Source: UBA8401 sp964596155 | GTDB lineage: Bacteria > Bacteroidota > Ignavibacteria > UBA10030 > UBA8401 | Direction of reading: 5' to 3' | NCBI GenBank assembly: GCA_964596155.1 | Contig: CAZQSI010000007.1 | Coordinates: 1 to 64,000 of the forward strand | DNA length: 64,000 nt | Shown: positions 1-8,055 of the stretch, one piece after another | Position numbering within the stretch: position 1 is the stretch's first letter | Layout: each line of letters opens with the position of its first letter | Position numbers and translations under genes: made by a program | The notes under the pieces: model-generated | What the model was told of the DNA's origin: nothing | The model's input: the letters and a program-made list of their open reading frames with translations, nothing else | Database searches by the model: none

Positions 1-155
1 TAAAACCGGGGAAAGCCGACAGCAGCAATATCGTGCTGAAACTGCGCGGAACAGCACCGTTCGGCGCGCGGATGCCCCAGGGCGGTCCGTACTTGTCCAC
101 AGCGGAAATAAAATTATTTGAAGATTGGATTAATGCAGGAGCAAAGAACAACTGA
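1..155 (+). CDS. c-type cytochrome-like protein, C-terminal end (5' truncated by window edge)
   Basis: Only the last 50 or so codons are in the window, read in the frame starting at base 3 and ending at TGA 153-155. The visible tail (LKLRGTAPFGARMPQGG, then EDWINAGAKNN) matches the C-terminal part of the two small cytochromes that follow, including the Met-Pro that could supply the distal haem ligand and the closing W-I-x-x-G-A-K-x-N. The CxxCH motif would lie upstream, outside the window, so haem binding is inferred from similarity. The stop overlaps the next ATG by one base (TGATG), which implies translational coupling in one operon. Confidence 0.6.
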   Translation, partial: KPGKADSSNIVLKLRGTAPFGARMPQGGPYLSTAEIKLFEDWINAGAKNN

Positions 156-532
156 TGATGATGACCAAATCAATTCTCCTGATCGCCGCGATACTCTTTT
201 CCGGTGATCTGTTCGCGCAGGAAAAGAAAGAACTTGTTTCGTTCAAGGAAGATGTTTTTCCGGTTTTCAGAAAAAAATGCATGAATTGCCACAACACGGA
301 AGATGAAAGTCCCAGCGGTCTTTATCTGGACAGCTATGAGGAACTGATGAAAGGCGACAGCAGACACGGACCGGTCGTGAAACCGAAAAAAGGAAAAGAA
401 AGCATTCTCATTCAAAAACTTCGGGGCGAAACAACGTTCGGCAAACAAATGCCGCGCGGACGAAAACCTTTGGATGAAGAAACGATCGAAACCATTTCGA
501 CCTGGATTGATCAGGGTGCGAAAAAAAACTAA
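155..532 (+). CDS. Small periplasmic c-type cytochrome (planctomycete cytochrome C-like)
   Basis: A 125-residue protein with an N-terminal signal peptide (hydrophobic run to about residue 21, ending LFAQ) and one haem-binding motif CMNCH at residues 42-46. A later QMPRG is a plausible axial Met. The surrounding pattern (SFKEDVFPVFRKKC, closing TWIDQGAKKN) resembles the single-haem domain often called planctomycete cytochrome C (PSCyt1-like). It should be exported and carry one covalently attached haem; its redox partner is unknown. It is the middle of three tandem paralogues, overlapping the previous stop by one base and touching the next start. A third in-frame Met (residue 3) is an equally possible start. 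Confidence 0.8.
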   Translation: MMMTKSILLIAAILFSGDLFAQEKKELVSFKEDVFPVFRKKCMNCHNTEDESPSGLYLDSYEELMKGDSRHGPVVKPKKGKESILIQKLRGETTFGKQMPRGRKPLDEETIETISTWIDQGAKKN

Positions 533-907
533 ATGAAACGGTCCATGAAAACACTCCTTATCTTTCTCTGCATGTTTGCGGCGGGTGCATCGATGACATA
601 TGCGCAGTCGGTGTCGTTTTCAAAAGATGTCTATCCCCTCTTCAAGTCGAAGTGCATTAAATGTCACGAACAGGATGACGAAAATCCGAGTAATTTTGCC
701 ATGGACGATGTCAAACTGATGAAGACGAGCGGTAAAACGAAGGATATGATTATTCCGGGCGATGGTGCGAACAGTTACCTGATCAAAAAACTGCTGCCGA
801 ATCCCCCCAAGGGGGCGCAGATGCCGATCTTTTCCAAGAAGAAACTTACCGACGAGCAGATCGATCTGATTAAAACATGGATCAATCAGGGTGCAAAGGA
901 CAATTGA
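533..907 (+). CDS. Small periplasmic c-type cytochrome, paralogue
   Basis: A 124-residue protein with a signal peptide ending near TYAQ (residue 25), CIKCH at residues 41-45 and a later AQMPIF with the candidate distal Met. It is clearly paralogous to the preceding gene in spacing and in its end (TWINQGAKDN). The ATG follows the preceding TAA with no gap; a second in-frame ATG lies at 545 (MKTLLIF) and could be the true start. The role is probably periplasmic or surface electron transfer, but no oxidase or dehydrogenase lies beside it in the window to name the pathway. Confidence 0.8.
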   Translation: MKRSMKTLLIFLCMFAAGASMTYAQSVSFSKDVYPLFKSKCIKCHEQDDENPSNFAMDDVKLMKTSGKTKDMIIPGDGANSYLIKKLLPNPPKGAQMPIFSKKKLTDEQIDLIKTWINQGAKDN

Positions 908-952
908 TACACCGTTGCACTCGATCCGCAGTTCATCTCTTTTTCCTGCCGC

Positions 953-1702
953 TTACTTCAGCAAATATTTTTTAAACAATTTCTGAATTTCTTTCAGATT
1001 AGCCGCGGCAATTCCCATAAAGACCATTGTCGCTCCGACGAACAGCTGGGCGGAGATCCGCTCATCGAGAATGAGCACACCCAGAATCACGGCGATGAGC
1101 GGCGTTACAAATGCCGTCAACGAGAGCAGCACCGCCTCCACACGCTTCAGCAGCCAGAAGTAACTGACAAACGTGACGACCGTTCCGAACACGGAAAGAA
1201 ACAGTATGCTGGAAATTGCCAGCGGCGTGAAGCGGACAGCGGAGTTATCTTCGAACAGTGCGCTTGCCGCGAGTAAAATAACCGCGCTGATCGACATGGG
1301 AATGCAGCTGACAACAAACGGACTGATATTCTGGCCGTACTTTTTTATAAAGACGGCGGAGAATCCCTGCATCAAAGCGCTTAAAATGACCGCACCCATT
1401 CCGAACCACGCCAGCGCATTGCCGTCGAACTGAACGTCATTCGAAAATATTGTCGCAACACCCGTAAAGCCGAGAAGGACGCCGGTCACTTTGAATTTTG
1501 TCATCCTCTCGGACGGAATAAAGATGGTCGACATCACCGCAACCCAAAGCGGAAATGTGGCGAAAAGAATCGACGTCATTCCGGATGAAATGTGATGCTC
1601 CCCCCAATAGACCAGACCGAACGGAACGGAAAAAGATGTAAACGCCGCCACCAGATAAAACCACCGGGCTTCTCCTGTCCACGGAACGTCGATCTTTCGA
1701 AT
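953..1702 (-). CDS. EamA/DMT-family inner-membrane transporter (N-terminus lost in gap)
   Basis: About 249 residues are visible, running from the assembly gap to TAA at 953-955. They contain many hydrophobic helices and the second half of an EamA repeat (ERISAQLFVGATMVFMGIA), typical of drug/metabolite transporters of about 290-300 residues with ten helices. Roughly 45 N-terminal residues are therefore missing. The substrate cannot be deduced. Across the 100 N the frame happens to stay open into the DUF1015 gene, which would give one 698-residue protein. That fusion is an artefact, because the two parts belong to unrelated soluble and membrane families. Confidence 0.85.
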   Translation of the reverse strand: MRKIDVPWTGEARWFYLVAAFTSFSVPFGLVYWGEHHISSGMTSILFATFPLWVAVMSTIFIPSERMTKFKVTGVLLGFTGVATIFSNDVQFDGNALAWFGMGAVILSALMQGFSAVFIKKYGQNISPFVVSCIPMSISAVILLAASALFEDNSAVRFTPLAISSILFLSVFGTVVTFVSYFWLLKRVEAVLLSLTAFVTPLIAVILGVLILDERISAQLFVGATMVFMGIAAANLKEIQKLFKKYLLK

Positions 1703-1802
1703 NNNNNNNNNNNNNNNNNNNNNNNNNNNNNNNNNNNNNNNNNNNNNNNNNNNNNNNNNNNNNNNNNNNNNNNNNNNNNNNNNNNNNNNNNNNNNNNNNN
1801 NN
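1703..1802. other. Assembly gap (100 N)
   Basis: Exactly 100 N, a scaffold placeholder. The DUF1015 protein lacks only its last few residues on one side, and the EamA protein lacks about 45 N-terminal residues on the other, so the true distance is probably nearer 200 bases than 100. Confidence 0.95.
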
Positions 1803-3049
1803 ATCAGTTTGGGATAAAAGAATGTCGATTTCTGCGGCATGGTCAATCCGGAATTCGATACGTCGCGCACTTCCTCGATCTTTGTCGGATTGACGATGAA
1901 TGCTGCCTGTGATATGCCCGAGGCGACTTCATCGACGCATTCACGGACATTTTGGATGTAATGAATGTTTAATTTCTTTTCCTGCGCTTCCTGGGAAATG
2001 CCGAGCAGACGTCCGAGAATGTATTGATGCAGCAGCACGACATCCAGATATTTTACCGCGTCGGGAAGCTGCTCCGTAATCAGTTCCGCCAGCAACGAAC
2101 GGTCCTTCAGCGTCGCGAGAAAGAATTTCGACGAATGATTGGAGACGATGCCGAAAGAATACTTCTCCTGCTGCTTCAGCGCATCAGTCATCATCTGCGG
2201 AGTCGCGAACACCTGAACATTGAAATGTTTCTGAAGCGTTGAGATCAGCGAGCTGCCGTCGTACGACGGCAGACTGTGCACGACACGGTGCGTCGGAAAA
2301 ATCACCAGACCTTCGTCATCCAGATTGGTGAAGAACATCATAATGTAATTATATAATTCTTTTCCGGTGTGATTCGGATTCTGCGATTTCATCAGGTCGC
2401 GGTACGCCAGTCCCGTTTCGTACCGGTGATGGCCGTCCGCAATCATCACCTGTTTCGGTTCCATCAGCGCCGCAATCCGGTCGATCGCCGAACCGTCGGT
2501 CACCTGCCACAGTTGATTCCGCACCTCCTCAAATTCCACATCGATGATCGGATAGGCGGAATGCACGGGATCCAGCAGGCGATCGATCTCTTTTTCCGGG
2601 TCGGAATAAAGTGTGAAGACCTGGCTGAAATTCGATTTTGTCGCTTTGAACAGTTTAAATCTGTCCTCTTTTGCTTTGGACAATGTTTTCTCATGAGGGA
2701 GCACGATCTTTTTTTCGAATTCTTCCAGCCGGCAGAGCGCGATAAATCCTTTTCGCCGCACTTCGTTCCCGTCCGCTCCCTTAAACGTCTGCACCAGTGG
2801 ATAGATGGACGGTTCCAGATCCCTCAACAGAATATCTTCCGACTGCCATTGATTGTACGTCGCTGCAGCTGCGGCATATCGGTCTTCCTCCCTGCCGAGA
2901 ATAAGCCGGACCACATTGAACGGATCTTTGTCGTAATAACCGTTTTGCTGGGCCGGAGAGATAACATCGTACGGCGGCGCAACAACATTTGCCATCGCAC
3001 ATTTCATTTGATTGTAGCGGATTCCTTTAAATGGACGGATCGTTGCCAT
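1803..3049 (-). CDS. DUF1015 family protein (3' end lost in gap)
   Basis: About 415 residues from ATG 3049 to the gap. The start MATIRPFKGIRYN, the APPYDVIS motif near residue 25 and the ADGHHRYET motif in the middle are characteristic of the DUF1015 family, a cytosolic protein of roughly 410-440 residues with no established biochemical role. The sequence reaches MPQKSTFFYPKL, normally within a few residues of the C-terminus, so little is missing. A GAGGA Shine-Dalgarno element precedes the ATG. It lies 26 bases downstream of era on the same strand, so they are probably co-transcribed. Confidence 0.85.
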
Positions 3050-3075
3050 GGTGGTTCCTCATTGTTGTTTCATGA

Positions 3076-3996
3076 TCATTGTGAATCTGCGTTGTATCCA
3101 AACCGGTCGAGCCATTGTTTATCCTCCCGCCAATCCTTTCTCACTTTCACATGCAATTCCAGATAGACTTCATGCCCGAGAAACGTTTCGATGGATTTCC
3201 GAGATTGGCTGCCGAGACGTTTCAGCGCGCGTCCTCCTTTGCCGATCAAAATTCCTTTTTGCGATTCCCGTTCGATGACGATATCGGCGGCGATGAAATG
3301 CTTTCCTTCCTCCCGCTCCTTGAATTCCGTGATATCCACCGTTGTGGAATAGGGAATCTCCTGTTCGAACAATTGGAACACCTTCTCCCGAATCATCTCG
3401 CTCACGAAGAAGCGTTCCTGCGCGTCGCTGACGATTTCCGTGTCGTAAAACGGCGGACTTTGCGGAAGATATTTCACGATGCTGGTCAGCAGTTCGTTCA
3501 CGTTGAATTTTGTCAGTGCCGACAGCGGAATGATTTCGTCGAACGGCATCAGCGACTGCAGATCCGCCAGCACCGGCAGCACTTCCTCTTTTTTCAGCAA
3601 ATCGATTTTATTGACGATAAGAAAGGTGGTTTTATTCGCCGCCTTAATTTTCTCCACCGCTTCGTTGTTTCGTTCATACGAGGTGTGCCGGACCTTGTCC
3701 GCATCCACCAGCAGCATCACCACATCGGCATCCTCCACGGCGCGGGAAGCGAAATGCATCATCACTTCCTGAAGCAGATATTTCGGCTTAATGATGCCGG
3801 GAGTGTCCAAAAACACGATCTGGTGGTCTGTGCCGCTGTGAATGCCGAGAATTTTATGACGCGTCGTCTGCGGTTTGTCCGTGACGATCGATATTTTCTG
3901 CTGCAGCAGCGCATTCAGCAGGGTCGATTTGCCAACGTTTGGTTCGCCGATCAGAGCGACATAGCCCGATCGAAAATTGGTCTGGGAAGTTTCCAT
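3076..3996 (-). CDS. era: GTPase Era, 16S rRNA-binding ribosome assembly factor
   Basis: 306 residues. The N-terminal GTPase domain shows the P-loop GEPNVGKST, the G3 motif DTPG and the G4 motif NKID. The C-terminal part carries the KH-domain signature GILIGKGGRALKRLG, so the two-domain order is that of Era, which binds the 3' end of 16S rRNA during 30S maturation. The reading frame stays open upstream to 4266, but METSQ at 3996 is the family-like start, and the extension would run antisense through the divergent methyltransferase gene. The 94 bases between the two starts must hold both promoters. Confidence 0.95.
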   Translation of the reverse strand: METSQTNFRSGYVALIGEPNVGKSTLLNALLQQKISIVTDKPQTTRHKILGIHSGTDHQIVFLDTPGIIKPKYLLQEVMMHFASRAVEDADVVMLLVDADKVRHTSYERNNEAVEKIKAANKTTFLIVNKIDLLKKEEVLPVLADLQSLMPFDEIIPLSALTKFNVNELLTSIVKYLPQSPPFYDTEIVSDAQERFFVSEMIREKVFQLFEQEIPYSTTVDITEFKEREEGKHFIAADIVIERESQKGILIGKGGRALKRLGSQSRKSIETFLGHEVYLELHVKVRKDWREDKQWLDRFGYNADSQ

Positions 3997-4090
3997 CGGA
4001 CTCAATGTAAGGAAAAAAGAGTTGGCAAAAAAATGCGCGCACGGTGTCTCCGCTGTTTGATAATCGCACATTTTGTAATACCTTGAAGCT

Positions 4091-5269
4091 ATGAGCACAC
4101 TGACACAGCATGTGATATTGAAGAAAAATGAAGACCGCCGTCTGCTTGGCGGACACCAATGGATTTTCAGCAACGAACTGCACCGCATCGTCGGAACGCC
4201 GGAGACGGGAGCCATCGTCGAAATTCTCCGCAGCGACGGCCGTTCCCTCGGCATCGGAATGTACAATCCATCCTCGCTGATTGCAGTCCGATTCCTCTCT
4301 CCGACGGTGGAAGAGATTACTCAAACTTTTTTTGAACGGAGAATCACCGCGGCGCTTGCGCTCCGCACGCGTCTCTATCCCGAAAGCAGCACATACCGCG
4401 TGGTCAACGGCGAGGGCGATTTTTTGCCGGGATTAATCATTGACCGATACGAAGACATCCTCTCCGTACAAACTTTTTCGGCGGGAATGGATCTTCGTCT
4501 GCCGATGATTTGCGACGCGCTCGAATCGGTTCTTCATCCTGCAGGAATCATCGAACGGAATGAATCGCCGCTCCGGACGCTTGAAGGACTCCCGCTGCGA
4601 AAGGGAATCCTCCGCGGTACGAATGCCGTAAAGACTGTTTCGTTGCATGGAATCAAATTTTCCGTCGATGCGCTCGCTGGTCAAAAAAGCGGCTTCTTTC
4701 TCGACCAGCGGGAAAACAGAACCGCCATCGCTCCGTATGTAAAAAATGCGTCGGTGCTGGATTGTTTTTGCAACGAAGGCGGGTTTGGACTCTACGCAGC
4801 TAAATTCGGTGCACGTCAGGTGGATGCGGTGGATATTTCCTCCGACGCCGTTCGAAAAGCAACAGAGAATGCGACAGTGAACGAACTTTCGTCGATCACG
4901 TTTCATACGGAAGATGCATTTCAATTTCTTGAGCGGGCGGTGAAGGAACAACGGCGCTGGGACGTGGTGATCCTCGATCCTCCCTCGTTCACGAAAAGCA
5001 AAAAAACCGTCGCCACAGCAGTGAAAGGGTACAAAGAAATCAACACCAGCGGTTTTTCCCTCGTGCCGCCCGGAGGATTTCTTGTTTCCGCTTCCTGCTC
5101 GCATCACATCGACCGGGATACGTTTATCGGCATTCTCAGCGAGAGCGGTGTTAAAGCGGGAAGACGATTTCAACTGCTTCATCTGAACGGCGCGTCGCCG
5201 GATCATCCGACACTTCCATCTATGCCCGAAACTCAGTATCTTACCTTTGCGGTGTGCCGCGTAGAGTAA
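4091..5269 (+). CDS. Class I SAM-dependent rRNA methyltransferase, RlmI/RlmK family
   Basis: 392 residues. The N-terminal segment (about 1-80, LGGHQWIFSNEL) is a PUA-type RNA-binding domain. A central linking domain follows (VVNGEGDFLPGLIIDRY), then a Rossmann methyltransferase with the SAM-binding stretch VLDCFCNEGGFGLYAA and the catalytic-region motif ILDPPSF. SASCSHH near the end is also typical. Family members methylate C5 of cytosines in 23S rRNA (RlmI) or related targets; the exact site here is an inference. It is transcribed divergently from era. Confidence 0.9.
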   Translation: MSTLTQHVILKKNEDRRLLGGHQWIFSNELHRIVGTPETGAIVEILRSDGRSLGIGMYNPSSLIAVRFLSPTVEEITQTFFERRITAALALRTRLYPESSTYRVVNGEGDFLPGLIIDRYEDILSVQTFSAGMDLRLPMICDALESVLHPAGIIERNESPLRTLEGLPLRKGILRGTNAVKTVSLHGIKFSVDALAGQKSGFFLDQRENRTAIAPYVKNASVLDCFCNEGGFGLYAAKFGARQVDAVDISSDAVRKATENATVNELSSITFHTEDAFQFLERAVKEQRRWDVVILDPPSFTKSKKTVATAVKGYKEINTSGFSLVPPGGFLVSASCSHHIDRDTFIGILSESGVKAGRRFQLLHLNGASPDHPTLPSMPETQYLTFAVCRVE

Positions 5270-5294
5270 GTCAGGACATTTGTGTGAGGTCGAT

Positions 5295-5990
5295 ATGAAA
5301 AAACTACTGTTCCTATCAACAGCAATCGGTTCGCTGCTTGCTGCGCAGAGCAAAGATTCCACGATCATTTTTGCATCCCCCGAACCTCTGAACATTGCTC
5401 CCTCCCGTTCCGAACTGGTCGATGCTTGGGGCGTTGACATTCTTCTCTCCAACAACGGATTCGGCATTGCCGGATTTTACCGTCACGAATATTCCCGCGA
5501 TCTGTTCGGCACGCTCACGTTCGGCATTGCGGAATCGAAGGATGAAAATGAAGTTGAATATTACGATTACTTCGGACAGTCTTTTGTGCCGGGGAAAATC
5601 AACCGATTCCTTTTGATTCCCCTGCACGTCGGCGTTCAGTATCGTCTGTTTGCCGACGATATTACCGACAGTTTCAGACCGTATGTGAATGGCGGACTCG
5701 GACCGTCGCTTGTGCTTGCCGCTCCGTACAACAGAGAATATTTCAACAGCTTCGGATATGCCCGGTCGCACTACACATTGGGCGGCTATATCGGATTCGG
5801 CGCGTTTTTCGGCAGCGACCTGGGAAGTTTGTCCGGCATTAATGTCCGGTATTATTATATTCCGTTCAGCAGCGGCATTGAAAGTCTCCGTGATCCTTCA
5901 CCCGACAACGGCATCACGCCGGGAAAGATCAGGAGAAAAAAAGATTTCGGCGGATTCTTCATCACCATTAATCTCGGTTCTGCGTTTTAG
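5295..5990 (+). CDS. Secreted outer-membrane beta-barrel-like protein, unknown function
   Basis: 231 residues with a short signal peptide (MKKLLFLSTAIGSLLAAQ). Alternating aromatic/glycine strands follow (FGIAGFYRHEYSRDLFGTLTFGIA, GGLGPSLVLAAPY, GGYIGFGAFFG), and the end is hydrophobic with a terminal Phe, as in small outer-membrane barrels. ATG 5295 is preceded by GAGGT at 5286-5290, which decides the start over an in-frame TTG at 5280. I do not recognise a named family and give no function. It begins 25 bases after the methyltransferase stop. Confidence 0.6.
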   Translation: MKKLLFLSTAIGSLLAAQSKDSTIIFASPEPLNIAPSRSELVDAWGVDILLSNNGFGIAGFYRHEYSRDLFGTLTFGIAESKDENEVEYYDYFGQSFVPGKINRFLLIPLHVGVQYRLFADDITDSFRPYVNGGLGPSLVLAAPYNREYFNSFGYARSHYTLGGYIGFGAFFGSDLGSLSGINVRYYYIPFSSGIESLRDPSPDNGITPGKIRRKKDFGGFFITINLGSAF

Positions 5991-6088
5991 TCGCCGCTCT
6001 CTGCACGGCACATCTGCTTCGGACCATACGGTACCGGCTTGTGTTTCGTGCTCAACCAATTCGATGCAATCAATCAAAAAGGAACATC

Positions 6089-6517
6089 ATGCGGGTCACA
6101 CTCGAAAGAATCAACGGCAGCTTTAAAATGGAAGCGAAGAATGATCATGGCAACGTGATCACGTTTGACAACACCAAAGCGGGCGGAGGCGATGACGAAG
6201 GTTTTCGTCCGATGCAGACGCTGCTTGCGGCTGCCGGAGCGTGCAGCTCCATTGACGTCATTTCCATTCTGAAGAAACAGCGGATTGAAGAGTTCGGACT
6301 GATGGTAATGGTGGAAGGCGAGCGGGAAACGGGACGAGATGCGAATCTCTGGAAAACCGTGCATCTCCATTTTTCGTTTACAGGCGAGGTGCCGGAAGAG
6401 AAAGCAGCGAGGGCGGTGGAACTTTCCGTAACAAAATATTGCTCCGTCTCAAAAACACTCGAAGCGGCGGGCGCTCTTGTCTCCAGCAGCGTATCGGTAA
6501 ACGAAAAGAAGTTATAA
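6089..6517 (+). CDS. OsmC/Ohr family protein (YhfA-like)
   Basis: 142 residues from ATG 6089, which has AAGGA a few bases upstream. The two reactive cysteines of the OsmC fold are visible at C52 (AAGACSSIDVISILKKQR) and C118 (VTKYCSVSKTL), with the usual lead-in FRPMQTLLAAAGAC. Members reduce organic or hydroperoxide substrates in the cytosol; the KYC-VSK pattern places this nearer YhfA than Ohr. The substrate is not known. It stands between a plus-strand barrel-like gene and a convergent gene, with no obvious operon partner. Confidence 0.88.
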   Translation: MRVTLERINGSFKMEAKNDHGNVITFDNTKAGGGDDEGFRPMQTLLAAAGACSSIDVISILKKQRIEEFGLMVMVEGERETGRDANLWKTVHLHFSFTGEVPEEKAARAVELSVTKYCSVSKTLEAAGALVSSSVSVNEKKL

Positions 6518-6534
6518 CGTTTCTTACATCGCTT

Positions 6535-7002
6535 TTACTTCTTCAACTTCAGCGAAGGATTCGGCTGCATCGGTTTGTTGTGTAGTTTGAATGTGAACGG
6601 AATCATGATCACCGCCGGTTCCGGTTTCCCGCTGATTAACGCCGGAGAAAATGTCCAAACCTTTGCTGTCTTGTCCGCCGTCTCGAGCAATGTTCCCGCA
6701 GCACTTCTGTATTTTGCAGGCAACAAAGAAATTTCTTTTTTCGATTCGACCGGCGTTCTGCCGCCGGGATAGACGAATATCGCCTGAAGCAGCGACGTTT
6801 CCGTCACGGAACCTTTTTCCGAGACCGTTGCCTTCAGAAAAATTTGGGCTTCCAGCAGCAGCTCTTTTGCTTTCTCAGGATATGCGGGAGGAGTTTTAAT
6901 AATCGGCACCGGAGGAATCGAATCCTGACCGAACGCCGACAGTGAGAACAACAGCATTATCACTACCGATTTCAACATCATTTGTATATTCCTTTTGATC
7001 AT
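6535..7002 (-). CDS. Secreted TonB C-terminal-domain-like protein
   Basis: 155 residues. A hydrophobic signal or anchor (about 9-24, ending SAFGQ) is followed almost at once by a TonB-C-like domain: PAYPEKAKELLLEAQIFLKATVSEKGSVTET, and later KVWTFSPALISGKPEPAVIMIPFTFKL, the closing beta-strand region. It lacks the long proline-rich periplasm-spanning linker of a working TonB, so an energy-transducing role is doubtful. The gene lies 14 bases downstream of folA on the same strand. Similarity is by pattern only, so the family call is moderate. Confidence 0.6.
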   Translation of the reverse strand: MIKRNIQMMLKSVVIMLLFSLSAFGQDSIPPVPIIKTPPAYPEKAKELLLEAQIFLKATVSEKGSVTETSLLQAIFVYPGGRTPVESKKEISLLPAKYRSAAGTLLETADKTAKVWTFSPALISGKPEPAVIMIPFTFKLHNKPMQPNPSLKLKK

Positions 7003-7016
7003 AGTGGACTCCCAAG

Positions 7017-7358
7017 TCAGCGGATCGCTGCATATTCTTCGTAGCGATATCCGTCCATCTCTTTAACAGAAATTTTCTCAAACGTTGTTCCGAGCAGCTG
7101 TTCGAACGGAGGAAACACGACGTCGCCGTCGATCTCATTATCCACCACCGTAAGCATCAGCCGGTCTGCCCGTCCGATGGTCTGGGAGTAAATCTCCCCG
7201 CCGCCGATGATGAAAATTTTTTTCTCTGACTTCGAAAGTTCCTGCAGCGCCGCGTCGATGGTGGTAAACAGTTCCACTCCGGGAATCTTTTTGTTATCCC
7301 GCGACAGAACAACATTCCGGCGGTCCGGGAGAGGTGTTCCGATCGATTCAAACGTCTT
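7017..7358 (-). CDS. folA: Dihydrofolate reductase, C-terminal two thirds (N-terminus in gap)
   Basis: 113 residues are visible. They open with KTFESIGTPLPDRRNVVLSR, the usual segment near residue 45, continue with the NADPH-site motif IFIIGGGEIY, and end with a typical DHFR C-terminal strand (GYRYEEYA). About 43 N-terminal residues, including the catalytic acidic residue, lie in the gap. DHFR reduces dihydrofolate to tetrahydrofolate with NADPH in the cytosol. Through the 100 N the frame appears fused to the upstream RsmI-like methylase, which is an artefact. Confidence 0.88.
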   Translation of the reverse strand, partial: KTFESIGTPLPDRRNVVLSRDNKKIPGVELFTTIDAALQELSKSEKKIFIIGGGEIYSQTIGRADRLMLTVVDNEIDGDVVFPPFEQLLGTTFEKISVKEMDGYRYEEYAAIR

Positions 7359-7458
7359 NNNNNNNNNNNNNNNNNNNNNNNNNNNNNNNNNNNNNNNNNN
7401 NNNNNNNNNNNNNNNNNNNNNNNNNNNNNNNNNNNNNNNNNNNNNNNNNNNNNNNNNN
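7359..7458. other. Assembly gap (100 N)
   Basis: Exactly 100 N. About 43 N-terminal residues of FolA and at least 40 C-terminal residues of the RsmI-like methylase are missing, so the real gap should be about 250 bases or more. Confidence 0.95.
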
Positions 7459-8027
7459 GTAAGATCGAATGCAACGCAGACTCTGCGGGACGCTCCGAAC
7501 ACTTCCGCAATATCTTTCATCAGCGGGACAAGTCTGTACGGCGTATCCATCAGAATGATTGTCCGTAACTCCCGCCGCAGCTGCTGCAGTTCGGTCATGC
7601 GGCGCGGACGTTTGGGAGAGAGCCAACCGTAAAAAACAAACTGGTCGATCGAAAATCCGGATACGGTGAGTGCGGGCATCAGCGACGATGCTCCGGGAAT
7701 CGGGACAATCTTGATTCCGGCGTCGACCGCTTTCCGCACGAGTAACTGACCTGGATCGGAAAAGACGGGGGTGCCGGAGTCGGAGACCACCGCCACGTTT
7801 TTCCCGCTTTTGAGGTGGTCCAGAATGATGAATGTGGAAGCCGCTTCGTTATGCTCGTTGAGACTTTCCACCGGTTTTTCGATGCCGAAATGTCTGAGCA
7901 GTCTGCTCCCCTCTTTTCGTTCTTCGTAGACGACGATGTCAGCCTGTTTCAGCGTTTCAATCGCCCGAAACGTCATATCCTCCAGATTACCAATCGGCGT
8001 CGCGACGAGATACAGTTTTCCCGTCAT
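7459..8027 (-). CDS. rsmI: RsmI-like tetrapyrrole-methylase-fold rRNA 2'-O-methyltransferase (C-terminus in gap)
   Basis: 189 residues are visible. LYLVATPIGNLEDMTFRAIETL at the start, SDSGTPVFSDPG and PGASSLMPAL are the SAM-binding landmarks of RsmI, which methylates the 2'-OH of C1402 in 16S rRNA. Two positions depart from the textbook family: EERKEGSRLL replaces the usual EDTR-x-LL, and SDSGTP replaces SDAGTP, so it may be a paralogue with another target. ATG 8027 is chosen; an in-frame GTG at 8033 would add two residues. It lies 28 bases downstream of the AI-2E family gene. Confidence 0.8.
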
Positions 8028-8055
8028 ACGCACTGATCCGATGCTGTGAAAGGAT

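Noticed and set aside
3115..4086. Plus-strand open frame (323 codons) over era
   Set aside because: It is antisense to the GTPase, has no motifs and covers the divergent promoter region.
3997..4266. N-terminal extension of Era
   Set aside because: The extension runs antisense through the start of the divergent gene, and the family start is METSQ at 3996.
4433..5467. Long minus-strand open frame (344 codons) antisense to the methyltransferase gene
   Set aside because: It lies opposite a gene with clear family motifs, shows no recognisable domain and is basic and Cys-rich as expected for a shadow frame.
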